A stretch of DNA of 64,000 bases from Xylophilus ampelinus (GTDB lineage Bacteria > Pseudomonadota > Gammaproteobacteria > Burkholderiales > Burkholderiaceae_C): NCBI RefSeq assembly GCF_901875635.1, contig NZ_CABFMN010000095.1:1-64000 (forward strand), in the 5' to 3' direction. The first letter of the stretch is position 1. Each line of letters opens with the position of its first letter. Below the pieces are notes generated by a model. That model had not been told where the DNA came from and did not search any database. It was given only the letters and a program-made list of their open reading frames with translations. This document shows, piece by piece, positions 56,166-64,000 of the stretch. Position numbers and translations under genes: made by a program.

Positions 56166-57056
56166 TCAGCCCGCGCCCTGCACGCGGAACTCGCGAGGCG
56201 TTCGCCCGGTCGCGCGGCGGAAGGCCTTGGAGAAACTCGCCGGCGTGGAGAAGCCCGCCGCATAGGCGATCTCCTCGATCGGGCACTGGCGCTCCCTCAG
56301 CCAGGCCTTGGCCCGCGCGATGCGCCGGTCCGCGATGTAGGCATGCGGCGGCTGGCCGGTGGCGGCGCGGAAGCTCCGGGTGAAATGGCCCACGCTCATG
56401 CAGGCGACCTCGGCCAGTTCGGCCACGGTGAGTTCGAGGTCGAGCCGTTCCTCGATGACGTCGAGCACGCGCGTCAGCCGGCGCCGGTCCATGGGCCGCG
56501 GCGCCTTGTCGGCCAGCGGGCGCGCAGTGCCGTACTCGGCGTAGTGGCGCAGCAGGTGGGCGCTCAGCGCCACCGACAGGCTCTCGACCAGCAGCCGGCC
56601 GGCACCCGACTCCTGGCCCAGCTCGGCCACGATCTGCTGCGCGACCAGGGCCACGAAGGGGTCGTGCTCGATGGTCTGGTAGCGCAGCACGGCGCGGCTC
56701 GGGTCGATGCCGAACTCCCGTTCCACGGTGTCGGCGAAGGGACGGGCGGGCAGGAAGAGGTGCAGGCAGTCGGCCATGGGCTCGACCACGTTGATGTATT
56801 CCTCCTCGATGCCCGCGGGGCACAGCCAGATCGTGCCGGGGCGGCCCACGGTGTTCTCGCGCCGGCCGCCGCCGCGGCGGTCCACGCGGGTGTGGCCGCC
56901 AAGCTGGATGGCGACCTCGGTGTCTCGCGGCACCAGCTGCGGGAGCTGGCCTGCGGCGTGGCTCCAACGCTCGGCCAGGATGTGGCGCCAGCCCTGCGCG
57001 TTGGAGGTCTGATGCATCGTGCTGTTGACGTACTTGTCGACCGAGTGTCCCAACAT
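56166..57056 (-). CDS. AraC-family transcriptional regulator
   Basis: 296 residues. An N-terminal cupin-like sensor (EVAIQLGGHTRVDRR, TIWLCPAGIEEEYINV) is followed by a C-terminal double helix-turn-helix with the AraC signature (LELTVAELAEVACMSVGHFT, RSFRAATGQPPHAYI, IEEIAYAAGFSTPASFSKAF). It is divergent from the molybdoenzyme operon with a 187-base gap, and so probably controls it. The start is the ATG at 57056 (MLGHSVDKYVNSTM). The inducer is unknown. Confidence 0.92.
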   Translation of the reverse strand: MLGHSVDKYVNSTMHQTSNAQGWRHILAERWSHAAGQLPQLVPRDTEVAIQLGGHTRVDRRGGGRRENTVGRPGTIWLCPAGIEEEYINVVEPMADCLHLFLPARPFADTVEREFGIDPSRAVLRYQTIEHDPFVALVAQQIVAELGQESGAGRLLVESLSVALSAHLLRHYAEYGTARPLADKAPRPMDRRRLTRVLDVIEERLDLELTVAELAEVACMSVGHFTRSFRAATGQPPHAYIADRRIARAKAWLRERQCPIEEIAYAAGFSTPASFSKAFRRATGRTPREFRVQGAG

Positions 57057-57243
57057 GGTGCTGGCGGGGGTTGTCGATGCGCCGCGGCGGTGGGCGTGGG
57101 GCGCTGCACGCAGTTTCCATGCCAATGGTCGACGCAGCAGACGGGGACAAGAACAGAGCAAACCCGGACAAGGGATTCCGGGCCCTGGCTCGCCAGACTC
57201 GCAGCCATCCCACCGATGCGCCGACGAGCGAAAGGAAAACCCC

Positions 57244-59370
57244 ATGACCCGCACCACCGTGATGGGCGCCTGCCCGCATGACTGCCCCGACACCTGCTCC
57301 CTCATCACCACGGTCGAAGATGGCAAGGCCATCGCCGTGCGCGGCAACCCCGACCACCCGTTCACCCGCGGCCGGCTGTGCGTGAAGGTCAACAACTACC
57401 AGGACCGCGTCTACAGCGACCAGCGCCTGCTCTACCCCATGCGGCGCACCGGCCCCAAGGGCAGCGGCCAGTTCGAGCGCATCGGCTGGGACGAGGCCAT
57501 CGCCGAGATCGCCGCCCGCTTCAAGGACGTCATCGCGCAGGACGGGCCGCAGGCCATCCTGCCCTACAGCTACCTGGGCACGCAGGGCATCCTCAACGGC
57601 CTGAACGTGGGCGACCCGCTGTTCAACAAGCTGGGCGCCACCGTGTGCGAGCGCACCTTCTGCGACTCGGGCTCGTGCACCGCCTACATGATGACCATCG
57701 GCCACACGCCGGGTGTGGACCCCGAGAGCTTCGTGCATGCGCGCTACATCATCCTGTGGGCCTGCAACACGCTCAGCACCAACTCGCACCACTGGCCCTT
57801 CATCGAGCAGGCCAAGAAGAACGGCGCCAAGCTGGTGGTGATCGACCCGGTGCGCACGCGCACCGCGCGGCTGGCCGACTGGCACATCCCCATCCGGCCC
57901 GGCAGCGACGGCGCGCTGGCGCTGGCCATGGCGCACATCCTCATCAAGGAAGGCCGGCTCGACCGCGACTACATCGCGCAGCACACCCTCGGCTTCGACG
58001 AACTGGCCGAGCGAGTCGAGCAGTACACGCCCGAGTTCGCGGCCGAGGAGACGGGCATCCCGGTCGAGGACATCCTCAAGCTCACGCGCGAATACGCCAG
58101 CACGCCGCCGGCGGTGATCCGCATCGGCGTGGCGGTGGAGCGCCATGCCGGCGGCGGCCAGACGGTGCGCGCCATCTCCTGCCTGCCGGCGCTGATCGGC
58201 GCCTGGAAGCACGTGGGGGGCGGCCTGCTGCAGTTGCCCATCTGGGCCTTCCCGGTCAACTGGCCGGGCCTGATGCGGCCGGACCTGCAGCCCGCCTCGA
58301 TGCGCGTCATCAACAGCTGGCGGCTGGGCCCGGCGCTCAACGGCGAGCTGCCGTCGGGGCCGCCCATCCGCGCGCTCTTCGTCTACAACGCCAACCCCAT
58401 GGCCATGGTGTGCGAGCAGCACAAGATCGCGCAAGGGCTGGCGCGCGAGGACCTGTTCACCGTGGTCAGCGAGCACTTCATGACCGACACGGCGCGCTAC
58501 GCCGACATCGTGCTGCCCGCCACCACGCAGCTGGAGCAGGAGGACATCATGTTCTCCTGGGGCCACCTCTACCTCAGCTACAACAACGCGGCCATCGCGC
58601 CGCTGGGCGAGGCCATCCCCAACACCGAGCTCTTCCGCCGCCTGGCCAAGGCAATGGGCATGGACGACCCCTTCTTCCAGCGCAGCGACGCGCAGATGAT
58701 CGCGGAGTCGATGGACTGGAGCAGCCCGGTGATGCAGGGCATCACGCTCGATGAACTCAAGAGCCGCGGCTACATGCGCCTGACGATGCCCGGCGCGGCC
58801 GACTGGGCGCCGCACCGCGAGGGCAACTTCCCCACGCCTTCTGGCAAGTGCGAGTTCAAGTCCTCGCTGGCCGAGGGCGGCAACTTCGTCGTGCCGCTGT
58901 TCCGCCAGGGCTATGGCGCCAACCAGTCCGGCGAGCCGGTGGACCCGCTGCCGCACTACATCCGCCCCAACGAGGCACCGGCCACCGCGCCGGCACTGGC
59001 CGAGCGCTACCCGCTGAGCCTGATCTCGCCCAAGAGCCATGCCTTCCTGAACTCCAACTTCGGCAACCTGCCGGCGCAGCAGATGCAGGCCGGCGAGGAG
59101 CAACTGGTGCTGCTGCATCCGGAAGACGCCAGCCGCCGCGGCATCGAGGCCGGCACGCCCATCCGCGTGTTCAACGACCGAGGCGCCTTCGAGGCCAAGG
59201 CCACACTGTCGGCCGACGTGATGCCCGGCCTGGTCGTGGCGCCCTCGGGCTACTGGCACCGCAGCAGCCGCGGCACCGGCAACGTGCATGCAATCACGCC
59301 GGCGGTGTTCGCCGACCTTGGACGGGCGCCGACCTTCTCGGACACGCTGGTCCAGGTCGCGGCCCTCTGA
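57244..59370 (+). CDS. molybdopterin oxidoreductase with N-terminal FeS cluster
   Basis: 708 residues. N-terminal Cys motif CPHDCPDTCSL with a fourth Cys in RGRLCVKV binds a [4Fe-4S] cluster. Molybdopterin-binding segments follow (VIDPVRTRTARLADWHIPI, FVYNANPMAMVCEQ, LPATTQLEQEDIMF), and a C-terminal MoCo-binding cap (FNDRGAFEAKATLSADVMPG). There is no Tat signal, so it is cytoplasmic. It is distantly similar to formate dehydrogenase/nitrate reductase-type enzymes and to hydroxyl- or sulfur-transferring members; the substrate cannot be read. The ATG at 57244 follows GAAAGGAAAAC. The ferredoxin gene follows at 17 bases. Confidence 0.92.
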   Translation: MTRTTVMGACPHDCPDTCSLITTVEDGKAIAVRGNPDHPFTRGRLCVKVNNYQDRVYSDQRLLYPMRRTGPKGSGQFERIGWDEAIAEIAARFKDVIAQDGPQAILPYSYLGTQGILNGLNVGDPLFNKLGATVCERTFCDSGSCTAYMMTIGHTPGVDPESFVHARYIILWACNTLSTNSHHWPFIEQAKKNGAKLVVIDPVRTRTARLADWHIPIRPGSDGALALAMAHILIKEGRLDRDYIAQHTLGFDELAERVEQYTPEFAAEETGIPVEDILKLTREYASTPPAVIRIGVAVERHAGGGQTVRAISCLPALIGAWKHVGGGLLQLPIWAFPVNWPGLMRPDLQPASMRVINSWRLGPALNGELPSGPPIRALFVYNANPMAMVCEQHKIAQGLAREDLFTVVSEHFMTDTARYADIVLPATTQLEQEDIMFSWGHLYLSYNNAAIAPLGEAIPNTELFRRLAKAMGMDDPFFQRSDAQMIAESMDWSSPVMQGITLDELKSRGYMRLTMPGAADWAPHREGNFPTPSGKCEFKSSLAEGGNFVVPLFRQGYGANQSGEPVDPLPHYIRPNEAPATAPALAERYPLSLISPKSHAFLNSNFGNLPAQQMQAGEEQLVLLHPEDASRRGIEAGTPIRVFNDRGAFEAKATLSADVMPGLVVAPSGYWHRSSRGTGNVHAITPAVFADLGRAPTFSDTLVQVAAL

Positions 59371-59387
59371 GCGGAAGCCCTCCCCCC

Positions 59388-59693
59388 ATGGCCTACGTCG
59401 TCACCGACCTGTGCAGCGGCTGCCGCTACACCGAATGCGTCACCGTGTGTCCCGTGGAGTGCTTCCACGTCGACGAACGCATGACCTACATCGACCCCGA
59501 CAACTGCATCGACTGCGGCGGCTGCGCGCCCATCTGCCCGGTCGGTGCCATCCAGGCGGACTTCCTGCTGGCTGCGGACAAGAAGGAATGGATCGGCATC
59601 AACCGCGAGCGCGCCGCGCTGACGCCGGTGCTCACGCAGCGCCTGCCGCCGCTGCCGGGCGCACCGGCGCTGCCGCAGGGTGCAGGCGCATGA
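59388..59693 (+). CDS. FdxA-type two-cluster ferredoxin
   Basis: 101 residues, MAYVVTDLCSGCRYTECV, with cysteine groups CSGCRYTECVTVCP and CIDCGGCAPICP. The arrangement is of bacterial 7Fe/8Fe ferredoxins like FdxA; the CxxC at positions 9-12 could let it hold two [4Fe-4S] clusters. It would carry electrons between the NADPH-ferredoxin reductase encoded next and the molybdoenzyme. The stop overlaps the next start (ATGA). Confidence 0.92.
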   Translation: MAYVVTDLCSGCRYTECVTVCPVECFHVDERMTYIDPDNCIDCGGCAPICPVGAIQADFLLAADKKEWIGINRERAALTPVLTQRLPPLPGAPALPQGAGA

Positions 59694-61024
59694 GTGCCGC
59701 GCCCCTCGCCCCCCGCATCGCCATCGTCGGCGCCGGCCCCAGCGGCTTCTACACCGCCGAGGCGCTGCTGCGTGCCGGCATCCCTGGCCTGCAGGTGGAC
59801 CTGATCGAGCGCCTGCCCGTGCCGCACGGCCTGGTGCGCTATGGCGTGGCGCCGGACCACCCCAAGCTCAAGCAGGTGAGCGCCGTGTTCGAACGCATCG
59901 CGGCCATGTCCGGCCTGCGCTTCGTGGGCGGCGTGGCGCTGGGTCACGACGTGTCGCTGGACGACCTGCGGCGCAGCTATCACGCAGTGGTGCTGGCCAC
60001 CGGCGCGGCGCAGAGCCGGCGGCTCGGCATTCCCGGCGAGGACCTGCCCGGCTGCCATGCGGCCGGCGACTTCGTCGGCTGGTACAACGGCCATCCCGAC
60101 CAGCGCGACTGCCGCTTCGACCTCTCGGCCGAACGGGCCGTTGTGGTGGGCCACGGCAACGTGGCGCTGGACGTCGCGCGCATCCTGCTGCGGCCGGTGG
60201 ACGAACTGCGTCGCACCGACATCGCCGCCCATGCGCTCGATGCGCTGGCCGACAGCCGCGTGCGCGAGGTGGTGGTGGTCGGCCGCCGCGGGCCGGCGCA
60301 GACGCGCTTCTCGCCCAAGGAGCTGCACGAGTTCGGCGAACTGGCGGGCTGCGATGCGCTGCTGGACGGCAGCGACTGGACTGCGCACAGCTTCGAGCCG
60401 CCGCCAGAGGCGGATGCCGAAGCCCGCGCGGCGATCCAACTCCTGCAGGGTTTTTCGACGCGTTCGCCCGCGCAGCCGCGGCGCTGCGTGTTCCGCTTCC
60501 ACCTGGCGCCGGCCGCCATCAGTGGCCATGGCCGGGTGCAGGCCGTGCACTTCGTCCGACCGCCGGAAGCCCCGGCCGGCGGCGAGCTGACGCTGGACTG
60601 CGGCCTCGTCTTCGCCAGCGTGGGCCGCCGCGCGCTGCCACTGCCGGGCGTGCCCTACGACGCGGCGCGCGGCGTGCATGCCAACATGCACGGCCGCGTC
60701 ACCGAGGCCGGCCGGCCCGTGGCGGGCCTGTACGTCTGCGGCTGGGCCAAGCGCGGGCCGCAGGGCACCATCGGCAGCAACCGCGCCTGCGGCGTGCAGA
60801 CCGCTGCCGCGGTGCTGGCCGACCTGCCCCTGCTGGGCGAGCGGCCGGTGGGCACGACACCCGCCGTCCAGGCCGCCTGCGAACGTGCCGTGGACCATGG
60901 CGACTGGCAGCGCATCGACCGTGCGGAAGTGGCGCGCGGCGCCGCCCTCGGCAAGCCGCGCGAGAAGTTCGTCGACCTGGACGCAATGCGGGCCGCTGCC
61001 TGCCAGGAGGCGACCGCATGCTGA
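59690..61024 (+). CDS. adrenodoxin-reductase-like ferredoxin-NADP reductase
   Basis: 444 residues of the FprA/adrenodoxin reductase family. FAD site IAIVGAGPSGFYTAEALL; family segment HGLVRYGVAPDHPKLKQV; NADPH site VVVGHGNVALDVARILL; VVVGRRGPAQTRFSPKELHE; and the C-terminal GWAKRGPQGTIGSNRACG. It moves electrons from NADPH to the ferredoxin encoded just before it. Starts at ATG 59690; the upstream in-frame extension is a shadow of the ferredoxin gene. It overlaps the moaA start by seven bases. Confidence 0.93.
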   Translation: MSAAPLAPRIAIVGAGPSGFYTAEALLRAGIPGLQVDLIERLPVPHGLVRYGVAPDHPKLKQVSAVFERIAAMSGLRFVGGVALGHDVSLDDLRRSYHAVVLATGAAQSRRLGIPGEDLPGCHAAGDFVGWYNGHPDQRDCRFDLSAERAVVVGHGNVALDVARILLRPVDELRRTDIAAHALDALADSRVREVVVVGRRGPAQTRFSPKELHEFGELAGCDALLDGSDWTAHSFEPPPEADAEARAAIQLLQGFSTRSPAQPRRCVFRFHLAPAAISGHGRVQAVHFVRPPEAPAGGELTLDCGLVFASVGRRALPLPGVPYDAARGVHANMHGRVTEAGRPVAGLYVCGWAKRGPQGTIGSNRACGVQTAAAVLADLPLLGERPVGTTPAVQAACERAVDHGDWQRIDRAEVARGAALGKPREKFVDLDAMRAAACQEATAC

Positions 61025-62046
61025 TGGACACCCGCAGCCGGGGCGCGCGGCCCCCGCTGGTCGACCCCTTCGGCCGCGCCGTGCGCTACCTGCGCCTGTC
61101 GGTCACCGACCGCTGCAACCTGCGCTGCGTCTACTGCATGCCGGAGCACATGCGCTTCGAGCCCAGCCCGGAACTGCTGTCGCTGGAAGAACTGGAGCGC
61201 GTGGCGCGCGCCTTCGTGCGCCAGGGCGTGCGCAAGCTGCGCATCACCGGCGGCGAGCCGCTGGTGCGCCGCGACATCCTCTCGCTGTTCGAGGGTCTGT
61301 CGGACTGTCTGCGCGACGGCTCGCTGGACGAACTGACGCTCACCACCAACGGCACCCGCCTGCCGCAACTGGCCGAAAGGCTGGCCGCTGCCGGCGTGCG
61401 GCGCATCAACATCTCGCTCGACACGCTCGATGCGGCGCGCTTTGCCCAGCTCACGCGCGGCGGCTCGCTGCAGGCGGTGCTGGACGGCATAGCCGCCGCG
61501 CAGGACGCGGGCCTGGCCGTCAAGCTCAACGCCGTCGCGCTGCGCGGCAGCACCGATCACGAGATCCACGACCTGATCGCCTTCGCGCATGGCCGCGGCA
61601 TGGCGCTGACGCTGATCGAGACCATGCCGCTGGGCGACACCGGCATGGACCGGGCCGAGGGCTTCCTGAGCCTGGCGGCCCTGCGCGCACAGATCGAGCA
61701 ACGCTGGACGCTCGCCGACGTGGCCGAACGCAGCGGTGGCCCGGCCCGCTATGCACGCGTGGCGCAGACTGGCGGCCTGCTGGGCTTCATCACGCCGCTC
61801 ACGCAGCACTTCTGCGGCGACTGCAACCGGGTGCGCGTGACCGCCATGGGCATGCTCCACACCTGCCTGGGCCACGAGGACGGGACCGACCTGCGAAGCG
61901 CACTGCGCGCATCGGCCAGCGACGACGCGCTGCACGCCGCCATCGACGGCGCCATCGCGCGCAAGCCGCAGGGCCACGACTTCCGGATCACCGGGCGCGA
62001 GCAGCCCGTGAAGCTGGTGCGGCACATGTCGGTGACGGGCGGGTAG
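61018..62046 (+). CDS. moaA: GTP 3',8-cyclase (molybdenum cofactor synthesis protein A)
   Basis: 342-residue radical-SAM enzyme for the first step of molybdopterin synthesis. N-terminal cluster motif CNLRCVYCM, GGEPLVRRDI and LTTNGTRLPQL; C-terminal second cluster FCGDCNRVRVTAMG with a third Cys in LHTCLG. AGGAGG stands 7 bases before ATG 61018 (MLMDTRS). The usual GG end is kept (SVTGG). Its place at the end of the molybdoenzyme operon suggests that cofactor supply is raised together with the enzyme. Confidence 0.95.
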   Translation: MLMDTRSRGARPPLVDPFGRAVRYLRLSVTDRCNLRCVYCMPEHMRFEPSPELLSLEELERVARAFVRQGVRKLRITGGEPLVRRDILSLFEGLSDCLRDGSLDELTLTTNGTRLPQLAERLAAAGVRRINISLDTLDAARFAQLTRGGSLQAVLDGIAAAQDAGLAVKLNAVALRGSTDHEIHDLIAFAHGRGMALTLIETMPLGDTGMDRAEGFLSLAALRAQIEQRWTLADVAERSGGPARYARVAQTGGLLGFITPLTQHFCGDCNRVRVTAMGMLHTCLGHEDGTDLRSALRASASDDALHAAIDGAIARKPQGHDFRITGREQPVKLVRHMSVTGG

Positions 62047-62142
62047 CGGCAGACGGGCACGGGTCGCGATGCTTTCGCGGCCATCAGGCATGTGCCGGCC
62101 GGTCCGCACGCGCCGCCGCCGCCGCCCTCGCTACAGTGGCGC

Positions 62143-62829
62143 ATGGCCTCCCCTCTCCTGACCGTCCGCGAAGCGGTGCGCAGCCGCCTGTCGGTACGCG
62201 CCTTCCTGCCCGACCCCATCCCCACCGACGTGCTGCGCGAGGTGCTGCAGGCGGCAGCCCGGGCCCCCTCCGGCGGCAACCTGCAGCCCTGGCATGTCGA
62301 CGTGCTGATCGGCCAACGCTTGGCCGATTTCAAGGCGCTGATGCAGGCTCGCCTGGCGCCCGGCGCCGAGCCCGAAGCGCCGGCCTACGACGTGTACCCG
62401 CCCTCGCTGCCCGCGCCCTGGCGCGACCGGCGCTTTCGCGTCGGCGAGGACATGTACGCGCGACTGGGCATCCCGCGCGAGGACAAGGCGGCGCGGCGCC
62501 GCTGGTTCGCCAACAACTACGCCTTCTTCGGCGCGCCAGCCGCGCTGATGTGCTCGGTCGACCGGCTCATGGGGCCGCCCCAGTGGGCCGACCTGGGCAT
62601 GTTCCTGCAGACGGTGATGCTGCTGCTGCGCGAGCGCGGCCTGGACAGCTGCGCGCAGGAGTGCTGGGCCTTCTACCCGCAGACGATCAGCCGCTTCCTG
62701 AACTGGCCCGACAGCCGCATGGTGTTCTGCGGCATGGCGATCGGGCTGCGCGACCCGGCGCACCCGGTCAACGCGCTGGTGTCGGAGCGCGCGCCGCTGG
62801 ACGAGTGGGTGCGCTTCCACGGCGACTGA
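62143..62829 (+). CDS. nitroreductase-family protein
   Basis: 228 residues, FMN-dependent. SRLSVRAFLPDPIP and RAPSGGNLQPWHVDVL form the flavin-binding start. WADLGMFLQTVMLLLRERG forms the dimer helix, and PDSRMVFCGMAIGLRD is near the end. It is likely to use NAD(P)H to reduce nitro compounds, quinones or related substrates. The ATG at 62143 has no strong ribosome binding site. About 100 bases separate it from moaA. It is convergent with the crotonase gene, with a dispersed repeat between them. Confidence 0.9.
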   Translation: MASPLLTVREAVRSRLSVRAFLPDPIPTDVLREVLQAAARAPSGGNLQPWHVDVLIGQRLADFKALMQARLAPGAEPEAPAYDVYPPSLPAPWRDRRFRVGEDMYARLGIPREDKAARRRWFANNYAFFGAPAALMCSVDRLMGPPQWADLGMFLQTVMLLLRERGLDSCAQECWAFYPQTISRFLNWPDSRMVFCGMAIGLRDPAHPVNALVSERAPLDEWVRFHGD

Positions 62830-62837
62830 GCGCCGTA

Positions 62838-62905
62838 TTTGCTACGAAATCGATAGCTGCTCACGCCCGTCCCGCGGGCGCTGCAGGCCGATTTGGCTTG
62901 AAAAA
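62838..62905. repeat. dispersed palindromic repeat, copy 5 (nitroreductase/crotonase junction)
   Basis: TTTGCTACGAAATCGATAGC, then TGCTCACGCCCG..CGCGGGCG, GGCCGATTTGGCTTGAAAA. This is the most complete copy seen here and it defines both ends of the family. Like copy 4 it lies between the stops of two convergent genes. Confidence 0.8.
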
Positions 62906-62917
62906 TCCGGCGAACGC

Positions 62918-63751
62918 TCAGGCCGGATCGGCAAAGCGCGGCAGCCGCTTTTCCATGTTGGCGCGCACCGCCTCGGTCTGGTTGGGGCTGCCGATCAGCG
63001 CCTGCTGCTCCTTCGATTCGGCCAGCAGCAGTTCGGCGTCGCTCACGCTGGGGTTCGCCATGGCGTTGAGCAGGCGCTTGCCGCCGCGGATGGCGTCGGG
63101 GCTGCGCGCCGCGATCTCGTGCGCGAGGCGCTGGGCCTCGGCCAGCGGGTCGGCCACCACGCGCGTGGCCAGGCCCAGCGACACGGCTTCCTCGCCGGTC
63201 ACGATGCGGCCGGTGTAGGTCAGTTCGCGCGCCACGTCGTCGCGCACCAGCGCCCGCAGCAGCGGCGTGCCGCCCATGTCGGGCACCAGGCCCCACTTGA
63301 TCTCCATGACCGACATCCGCGTGTCGGCCGTGACCAGGCGCAGGTCGGCACCCAGCGCCACCTGCAGCCCGCCGCCGAAGGCCACGCCGTGCACCGCGGC
63401 GATCACTGGCACCGGCACCTCGCGCCAGGCGATGGCGACGTACTGCGCGGCGTTGGAGATGCCATGCGTGCGCTCGATCAGGTCGGTGCGGCCGCCCTGC
63501 CCCAGCACGCCGGCGCCCGCGGCCTCGTCGCCCATGCGCGCGAAGGACTCCATGTCAAGCCCCGCGCAGAAGGCCTTGCCGCGGCCGGTGATCACCACGG
63601 CGCGCGCCGTGCGGTCATCCTGCAGGCGCTCGCCGGCGGCGACCAGCGCATCGAACATCGCCGGGTCGAGCGCGTTCATCTTGTCGGGACGGTTCAGGTG
63701 CAGTTCGACGACGCCGTCGTCGTGGCGGATCCATTCGATGCGTTCGCTCAT
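62918..63751 (-). CDS. enoyl-CoA hydratase/isomerase-family protein
   Basis: 277 residues of the crotonase family. The oxyanion-hole segments are RGKAFCAGLDMESF and GVAFGGGLQVALGADL. Downstream, MSVMEIKWGLVPDMGGTPLL carries the region of the catalytic acid, where the second Glu of true hydratases is not obvious. It therefore may be an isomerase or another crotonase activity. Starts MSERIEWIRHDDGVVELHLN at 63751. Single gene, divergent from the phoX-like gene. Confidence 0.9.
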   Translation of the reverse strand: MSERIEWIRHDDGVVELHLNRPDKMNALDPAMFDALVAAGERLQDDRTARAVVITGRGKAFCAGLDMESFARMGDEAAGAGVLGQGGRTDLIERTHGISNAAQYVAIAWREVPVPVIAAVHGVAFGGGLQVALGADLRLVTADTRMSVMEIKWGLVPDMGGTPLLRALVRDDVARELTYTGRIVTGEEAVSLGLATRVVADPLAEAQRLAHEIAARSPDAIRGGKRLLNAMANPSVSDAELLLAESKEQQALIGSPNQTEAVRANMEKRLPRFADPA

Positions 63752-63827
63752 GAAGGTGTCTCCTTGGGTGCCGGGCAGTATGGCCTTCGGCGATGATCGC
63801 GCCTGTCTTCCACGCTACAAGCCGCCC

Positions 63828-64000
63828 ATGTCACTCGACCGCCCGGACCGCCGTCTCTTCCTGCAAGCCGGAGGCGCGGCCACCGTGGTGTCGCTGCTGG
63901 GCCAGGGCTGCGCCCACGGCGCCACCGACGCGACCCTGCCTTCCTTCCCCAGCGTGGCCGCCTCCCTGAACGACGCGGTGCGCGTGCCGGCCGGCTACGA
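63828..64000 (+). CDS. phoX: PhoX-like (DUF839) Tat-exported phosphatase, 5' part
   Basis: The first 57 residues are present. A twin-arginine-type start (DRPDRRLFLQAGGAATVVS) with a Cys near the end of the hydrophobic stretch (GQGCAHG; possible lipoprotein or Tat cleavage site) leads to SFPSVAASLNDAVRVPAGY. This F-x-S-V-xxS-xxDxVxVPxGY opening is the beginning of PhoX alkaline phosphatases. The protein would release phosphate in the periplasm under phosphate limitation, fitting the pho cluster in the window. The gene continues past the right edge. Confidence 0.7.
   Translation, partial: MSLDRPDRRLFLQAGGAATVVSLLGQGCAHGATDATLPSFPSVAASLNDAVRVPAGY

Noticed and set aside
55549-59289. Minus-strand open frame of 1246 codons opposite the molybdoenzyme and AraC genes
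   Set aside because: Composition typical of the complement of high-GC genes and no domains; it covers two well-supported genes on different strands.

Overview
The window is GC-rich, densely packed bacterial chromosome. Rho, TrxA, DnaX, L31 type B, the pst/pho operon, AddAB-like recombination proteins and a Comamonadaceae-style dispersed repeat (TTGCTA..GATAGC..GCCCG..CGGGC..TTGAAAA) all point to a betaproteobacterium of the order Burkholderiales, most likely family Comamonadaceae (Variovorax/Acidovorax relatives). No rRNA, complete insertion sequence or CRISPR array was seen.

Layout. 1-11.9 kb: replication and repair block: partial DUF1176 gene, ybaB, dnaX with an A9 slippage site and a broken tau end, the 4.5S RNA gene, a LexA-box-controlled small ORF, several small hypotheticals, a BaiN/HI0933-type flavoprotein, and an addA/addB-like helicase-nuclease pair. 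12-18.6 kb: trxA, rho, an oxidoreductase, rpmE2, a multi-membrane-span ArnT-like protein and a MATE exporter. 18.6-31.1 kb: a phosphate supercluster, pstSCAB-phoU-phoBR, ppx, sixA, ppk and an OlsB-like acyltransferase, with PhoB-box-like direct repeats (11-bp phasing) in front of pstS, ppx, ppk and olsB. A truncated phoX-like gene at the right edge probably belongs to the same regulon. 31.2-33.7 kb: a cyclic-nucleotide-domain/thioredoxin-reductase-like fusion and a GST.

33.75-40.6 kb: tRNA-Pro and tRNA-Arg(UCU), with a P4-type integrase directly behind tRNA-Arg and a small, partly decayed integrative element. Its cargo includes a lower-GC, translationally coupled three-gene operon led by a TIGR04255-like protein, a HEPN-like candidate protein, a frameshifted phage/ICE gene and fragments of phage genes. 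The same GGGGAACA motif occurs in front of the integrase and near the proposed right end.

40.65-55.5 kb: one continuous minus-strand operon of twelve genes: polar amino-acid ABC transporter, HyuA/HyuB-type ATP-dependent cyclic-amide hydrolase, class III aminotransferase, class II aldolase, AbrB-type membrane protein, aldehyde dehydrogenase, IclR regulator and a BisC-like molybdenum enzyme. A cluster of GTTCC/GGAAC palindromes lies in front of the first gene. The enzyme order suggests lactam or other cyclic-amide catabolism (cyclic amide to omega-amino acid to semialdehyde to acid), but the substrate is not known. 56.2-62.0 kb: an AraC regulator divergent from a compact electron-transfer operon: cytoplasmic molybdopterin oxidoreductase, ferredoxin, ferredoxin-NADP reductase and moaA. 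62.1-64 kb: nitroreductase, enoyl-CoA hydratase and the start of the phoX-like gene.

The best candidates for something not well described are the three-gene operon on the tRNA-Arg element, the self-contained NADPH/ferredoxin/molybdoenzyme operon, and the palindromic repeat family, three copies of which are read in frame as parts of AddA, AddB and PhoR.
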